Part shown: one piece after another, positions 24,416 to 27,926 of the stretch
Layout: each line of letters opens with the position of its first letter
Numbering within the stretch: the stretch's first letter is position 1
Source: Aurantiochytrium sp. KH105
Taxonomy: Eukaryota > Sar > Bigyra > Thraustochytrida > Thraustochytriidae
Direction of reading: 5' to 3'
Assembly (NCBI GenBank): GCA_003116975.1
Contig: BGKB01000292.1
Location: 1-27,926, forward strand
DNA: 27,926 nucleotides
Notes under the pieces: generated by a model
What the model saw: the letters and a program-made list of their open reading frames with translations, nothing else
Database searches by the model: none
What the model was told of the DNA's origin: nothing
Made by a program: the position numbers and the translations under genes

Positions 24416-25678
24416 ATGGGCAATCAGGCGCTGTCTCTGGGCGCGGACGAGACGCGCGTGACGACGCTCCTTGCGCTCGGCGCGGGACACCCTGTCTCGT
24501 GCTTGTACAAAGAGCCTGACACAGGACTGCTCGTCGTAGGCAGCGCAGACGGCGCATCGCGACTTCTCTTCCCCTCCTACAAGCCGGCAACAAGCACTGC
24601 GCAACGCAACCATGGCGCTGACCTGGAAGCGTCCGTCGCGCAGGCTGCCGAGACGGAAGAGTTTCGTTCGCTCGTGCTCCGACCTCGCGCCAATGAGGCC
24701 GTGCGATCAGCGTACATTGATGTGCAAGACGGCCTCCTTTTTCTAGCCATCGGGGATGCATGCGTGCAGGTCTTCAATCTCCGGAAACTCCGCCCACAGG
24801 ATCCAGACCAGCCCGAGCAAGGTCTGCACCACGAAATGTACGCATATGGCCGAATGCATACCTTTGGAGCTTGCGTGAACGCCTACATCTTGCATCACGA
24901 ACGCCATTTCCTGCTCGCCCTTCGTCGTTCTGTTAGCATTTACGAGCTTCGCTTCCCTCGCGCACAGCGGCTCGGACATGATGGGTCGAAGATGACCGTG
25001 CATGATGAGCAGCAGACCAGCAATCGTCACAAGAATCGATTGACGGAAGTCCTTGATCCCGCCCAGGCAGGGACAGCAGAAGATGAAATGCTCCAGGTCG
25101 AACAAGATGATATAGACGTCACAGTGTCTCTCAACTGTCTGCCGTGCAGCTTTGATGGCAGACATGCAGTGTTCTTGAAGACGGACACGTACGGCGAGTT
25201 CACCATCGAGGTGCGGGACTGGAGCGACGACACAAGGTCTGTTGTACGCGCGATCATCGTCAAGCGTCGGCCCCTCGACGTTATTCTGCCCGAGAGCATT
25301 CAGGTTTGTGGTGACATCCTCCTCGCTGTTCTCAACTTGCGAACAATTGTGGCGTGGAGCGTTGCCACGGGCCAAGAGCTCTTTCGTGCACAGTCTGGAG
25401 ACGGAGATCTAATTGCGACGCGTCTTTTGTGTCGTGGCTTCGTCGCAGAAGGCTCGAATGGGGCTCCACTTGTCATCTCGATGAGTCGGGCTGGCGCGCT
25501 GACGTTGTGGTCGGGGGCACAGCCTCTTCAGACGATGCGTTTGCCTTCTCAGGTGGCTCGATTTCGCCTGTCGGGGCCCTACTTCTTGGAGCCCGAAATA
25601 AGCAAGGAAGCTACGGGTTTCACGTTGCGCTCGCTTGTCTACAATGATGACACAGGAGTGCACATGCTCACGTTGTAG
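24416..25678 (+). CDS. Divergent WD40/beta-propeller-like protein
   Basis: 420 residues from the ATG at 24416, the first Met with folded sequence behind it. The longer open frame starting at 23894 has no plausible content. Propeller-like strand repeats are visible: PVSCLYKEPDTGLLVVGSADG (~25), SAYIDVQDGLLFLAIGDACVQVFNL, FGACVNAYILHHERHFLLALRRSVSIYEL, ILLAVLNLRTIVAWSVATGQEL and PLVISMSRAGALTLWSG. Each has the hydrophobic-turn-hydrophobic pattern of WD40 blades without strict GH/WD dipeptides. A charged insert (~190-235) interrupts the middle. The N-terminus MGNQALSL allows, but does not strongly predict, myristoylation, since the usual Ser/Thr at position 6 is Leu. No specific function was recognised. 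AATAAA at 25822-25827 may serve as a poly(A) signal. Confidence 0.8.
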   Translation: MGNQALSLGADETRVTTLLALGAGHPVSCLYKEPDTGLLVVGSADGASRLLFPSYKPATSTAQRNHGADLEASVAQAAETEEFRSLVLRPRANEAVRSAYIDVQDGLLFLAIGDACVQVFNLRKLRPQDPDQPEQGLHHEMYAYGRMHTFGACVNAYILHHERHFLLALRRSVSIYELRFPRAQRLGHDGSKMTVHDEQQTSNRHKNRLTEVLDPAQAGTAEDEMLQVEQDDIDVTVSLNCLPCSFDGRHAVFLKTDTYGEFTIEVRDWSDDTRSVVRAIIVKRRPLDVILPESIQVCGDILLAVLNLRTIVAWSVATGQELFRAQSGDGDLIATRLLCRGFVAEGSNGAPLVISMSRAGALTLWSGAQPLQTMRLPSQVARFRLSGPYFLEPEISKEATGFTLRSLVYNDDTGVHMLTL

Positions 25679-25953
25679 CACGACCTGTGAATATTAACCC
25701 ACTCAGCGCAGTCTCATTGTGTACTCTATTCATCATTTCTTTCATTCTTTCGTTCATGTTTTTAAGACCTGGCAATGCTGTCAGCCAGACGAAAGACCTC
25801 TTTCGTCGGTCGGTTTGAGAGAATAAAAGACAATAGGATAAACTTGTCCTTTTCATTTATGAATGCCCGTTTGGCAGGCATGGCAAAGCGAAGTCTTTGT
25901 CGAGAAAAGCGAAAATGAAAGAATAGTCTTTACGTGTGCGAGTCATCATATTA
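25679..25953. other. Convergent 3' spacer
   Basis: 275 AT-rich bases between the propeller-like gene (+) and CtIP (-). Contains AATAAA at 25822-25827 on the + strand. No gene was seen. Confidence 0.55.
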
Positions 25954-27672
25954 TCAGCCGGGTCCACTGTCTTGCGTTTGAGTATCTTCTGCAAATGAGT
26001 TCAACGAGGGAATGTCCCAAAATGTCGGCGGCGTGCCTGGGGCCACATAGCGGTGCCGGTGCCGCGAGCACTCGTTCCGCAGCTCTTGCAGTGCATGGGG
26101 ATCCGTGACACGAAGCGCGGCATAAAATCGTTCGCACTTGTGGCAACTGTGACCCGGCAAAGCCGCGCGGTCTGCCTTGTTCCGAACCACTTCAACGAAG
26201 CGAAACTTGTGACCCGGGGCAAGCGCTTCTCCTGCTGCTGTCTCTTGCGCGCCATTCTTGCTCACGAGTGGTGTTCTCTTGTTGCTTTGCAAAGATGTTT
26301 GCAAACTTTCTTCCTCCTCTTCTTGATCATGTTCCCGCAGACGTCTGCGCTTCTGTGAAGGCGAGCGTCCCGGGAAAAAACGCCCATTCGGTTTGTGTCT
26401 GTGTGCTGGCTTTGACGCGGAAAATACCTTGCTCGAAGGCTTGTCACTCCACTTTGGGGTCCGCGCTGAAATTCTCGAACTTGGAGACAGTTTGCGCTCT
26501 CGATTGTCCATTCGAGGTGTCCGTGGCGCACAATGAGACGGGCACCTTGATCGGGGAGCAAAGTTCGTTCGAGTCTGTGGTGATTTATCGGCGCTGCTTG
26601 AAAGATGAGGCGCGCTGCGACTCGCAGGAGAGTTGGCGAAGTGAACGTCTTCCGGGCTCGACGTGTTTGATCGCTTTGCTCTATGCGGGGAAAAGCAGAC
26701 CTCATCCTGGGTTGGAGGCCCGCTCGAACACTTTGTAGAGCGGCGACTTTGCGGGGTGCCCATGACCTCGTCTTGCGTGGGGCCCACAGAGTTGGCCGAA
26801 CGTTGGCTGCCCTCAAAAAGAAAATCAATGGAAGCGGCAGAATTAAAGTCATTCTCTGCATCGTTGTCCTCTGCATCATTGACCGCTTTGCGGATAGATG
26901 CATTCGAAAAAGCGACATTTCTCTCGCGATTCTCCTTTGCAGACAAATTCAAATCGTCGCTCTGCAGAGCTTGCTCGGGCTGGTTAGCATGCAAATTTTG
27001 TTCGTTGCACGCATTTTGAGCGTCCTTGCAAATACTCTCCGAACAGACTGCTACTCTTTCTTCCTGCTTCATAGCGTGCTCGTTTACATGTATCAAAGAA
27101 GAGTCGACCTTTTGCATTTGAAGCATTTCTGTGTCATGCAATTGTCTTTGTGCCTCAAGTTCCTCACGTAAGCGCTTGATTTCGGCGGCGGACCTGAACT
27201 GTGACTTTTCAAGCTCGTGTTCAAGACTTTTGCGCTGCGTGGCGATCTCACTCTTCAGCGTCTCCACTTCGCGCAAATGTTCGGCTTTCATGTCATGCAT
27301 TTGTCCCTTGAGCGCTTGATTTTCGCGCTCAAGCAGATCCGCAAAGCACTCGTTGCCTTTCATCATGCTCCATATTTCCGATACCATAGCTTGAAGTTTG
27401 TCTGGCTCGTGCAACAGGACGCTGACATTGGGCGCGGCGTCCTCCGAGACGGCTTGCGCACCCTGCGTTCCGGACTTCTGCTGCGGCATGTTCACGAGTT
27501 CTTTCGGTGATCTCTTTCCGTCCCGGCTGACATCAGTCTCCTCGAGGTCTTCAGGCGCTACGAATTCGTCACGCTTCTCACAGGCATCGAGCTGATTCCG
27601 CCTTTGGCGTTGCGCGCCGCGATCTCGTTCTTCTCGGCACGGAGGGTCGCGGATTTTGCCATGGCCATCCAT
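25954..27672 (-). CDS. COM1: DNA double-strand-break end-resection factor, CtIP/Sae2/COM1 family
   Basis: 572 residues if started at 27672. CtIP/Sae2 proteins stimulate MRE11-complex endonuclease activity to start 5' strand resection for homologous recombination in the nucleus. The diagnostic C-terminal domain is at ~488-555: FRFVEVVRNKADRAALPGH, a CxxC (C510, C513), CSRHRHRY (C535) with the DNA-binding RHR motif, and APGTPPTFWDI, where T547-P matches the conserved CDK-phosphorylated Thr of human CtIP. Residues ~95-190 form a coiled coil, as expected for oligomerisation. The middle is disordered with many SP/TP sites (GTPQS, FSPHR, RTPKW, RSPSQ). The N-terminus is uncertain: another frame (27908-27558) could supply exon 1 through a 101-base intron. 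The symbol follows the plant/fungal name and is by family only. Confidence 0.9.
   Translation of the reverse strand: MDGHGKIRDPPCREERDRGAQRQRRNQLDACEKRDEFVAPEDLEETDVSRDGKRSPKELVNMPQQKSGTQGAQAVSEDAAPNVSVLLHEPDKLQAMVSEIWSMMKGNECFADLLERENQALKGQMHDMKAEHLREVETLKSEIATQRKSLEHELEKSQFRSAAEIKRLREELEAQRQLHDTEMLQMQKVDSSLIHVNEHAMKQEERVAVCSESICKDAQNACNEQNLHANQPEQALQSDDLNLSAKENRERNVAFSNASIRKAVNDAEDNDAENDFNSAASIDFLFEGSQRSANSVGPTQDEVMGTPQSRRSTKCSSGPPTQDEVCFSPHRAKRSNTSSPEDVHFANSPASRSAPHLSSSADKSPQTRTNFAPRSRCPSHCAPRTPRMDNRERKLSPSSRISARTPKWSDKPSSKVFSASKPAHRHKPNGRFFPGRSPSQKRRRLREHDQEEEEESLQTSLQSNKRTPLVSKNGAQETAAGEALAPGHKFRFVEVVRNKADRAALPGHSCHKCERFYAALRVTDPHALQELRNECSRHRHRYVAPGTPPTFWDIPSLNSFAEDTQTQDSGPG
27481..27581 (-). 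other. Possible intron near the 5' end of the CtIP/COM1 gene
   Basis: On the minus strand, an ATG at 27908 opens a frame running to a TAG at 27558. GTGAGA at 27581 and CCGCAG ending at 27481 are both phase 0. Splicing them would join that frame to the CtIP frame and replace residues 1-64 of the unspliced model. There is no clear pyrimidine tract, so this is only an alternative. Confidence 0.3.
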
Positions 27673-27926
27673 GTAGTGACCACCTTTCCTTTCGACTTTC
27701 CACCCGAGGCGGCGTCCCGGCCAAAAGGGGTCTCGCGCGGCCTTGCAGCGTGCCCTTGCGCGTTCCCCTCAAGGCCAACGCCACTGTCGCTGGCGCTGCT
27801 GATGGGACTCGGACTTTCGCGCTCCTCGTCTCGCTCCTTTTTTGTTTTGGTTTTCGCTTTTGCCTGTGCGTTATGGAATAGACGCGTGGGGGTTAGACTA
27901 CGTTGCATCAAAAGAACCTTTCATAT
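27673..27926. other. Right window edge: CtIP upstream region or first exon
   Basis: The minus strand encodes a basic, Ser-rich frame from the ATG at 27908, which is either 5' leader or a first exon of CtIP/COM1. The window ends 18 bases further on, so the true start cannot be decided. Confidence 0.4.

Noticed and set aside
23246..24613. 456-codon upstream extension of the WD40-like gene, and the matching rightward extension from 23894
   Set aside because: The two extensions overlap each other on opposite strands, are made of simple repeats, and good ATGs precede the folded parts at 23245 and 24416.
1..27926. tRNA, rRNA, CRISPR, integrated virus or transposon
   Set aside because: No cloverleaf, rRNA core, repeat-spacer array, integrase/transposase/reverse-transcriptase motif or long terminal repeats were seen on either strand. 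Small structured RNAs could still be missed by eye.

Overview
The window is nuclear DNA from a GC-rich, intron-poor protist. A stramenopile of the thraustochytrid (labyrinthulomycete) kind fits best, but this is inferred only from gene content and style: long uninterrupted CDSs, C-ending codons in the housekeeping genes, pyrimidine-rich microsatellite-laden upstream regions, a plant-type K+-stimulated proton pyrophosphatase, a Crinkler-like nuclease/kinase protein and occasional GT-AG introns. There are no prokaryotic operons, ribosome binding sites, CRISPR arrays, rRNAs or tRNAs that I could see. The start is cut through a KH-domain gene, and the 5' part of the last gene lies near the right edge.

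Layout. 1-593: 3' end of a KH-domain RNA-binding protein (+). 594-2927: long low-complexity upstream region of the next gene, with a phased array of a GGATTYCAAA motif and candidate leader introns. 2928-5186: membrane proton-pumping pyrophosphatase (+). 5497-6369: mitochondrial F1-ATPase assembly factor ATP12 (-). 6765-8123: unknown coiled-coil protein (+). 8381-10771: CRN-like protein with a degenerate restriction-endonuclease-like region and an intact kinase-like domain (-). 11034-11354: small glutaredoxin-like protein ending in a CaaX box (-). 11355-13386: about 2 kb with no gene but many microsatellites. 13387-15416: RhoGEF with Tudor-like, DH, PH and WW domains (+), interrupted by an assembly scar at an N. 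15657-20122: three tandem paralogues (-), each with an EGF-like N-terminal module and about seven membrane segments. 20579-21478: two-exon, probably N-myristoylated protein (+). 21611-23245: conserved WD40-like protein of unknown function (-), head-to-head with a second beta-propeller-like gene, 24416-25678 (+). 25954-27672: CtIP/Sae2/COM1 DNA-end-resection factor (-).

How they relate. Most genes are independent single transcription units in convergent or divergent pairs. The pyrophosphatase and ATP12 share an energy theme (vacuolar proton pumping, F1 assembly), but they are convergent and probably a chance pairing. The only true cluster is the three-gene EGF/7TM array. It is visibly AT-richer than its flanks, and two of its copies share an almost identical EGF-encoding segment although the rest of the genes has diverged. 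I consider this array the best candidate for an undescribed system: a lineage-specific receptor-like family whose extracellular module appears to have been homogenised by recombination.
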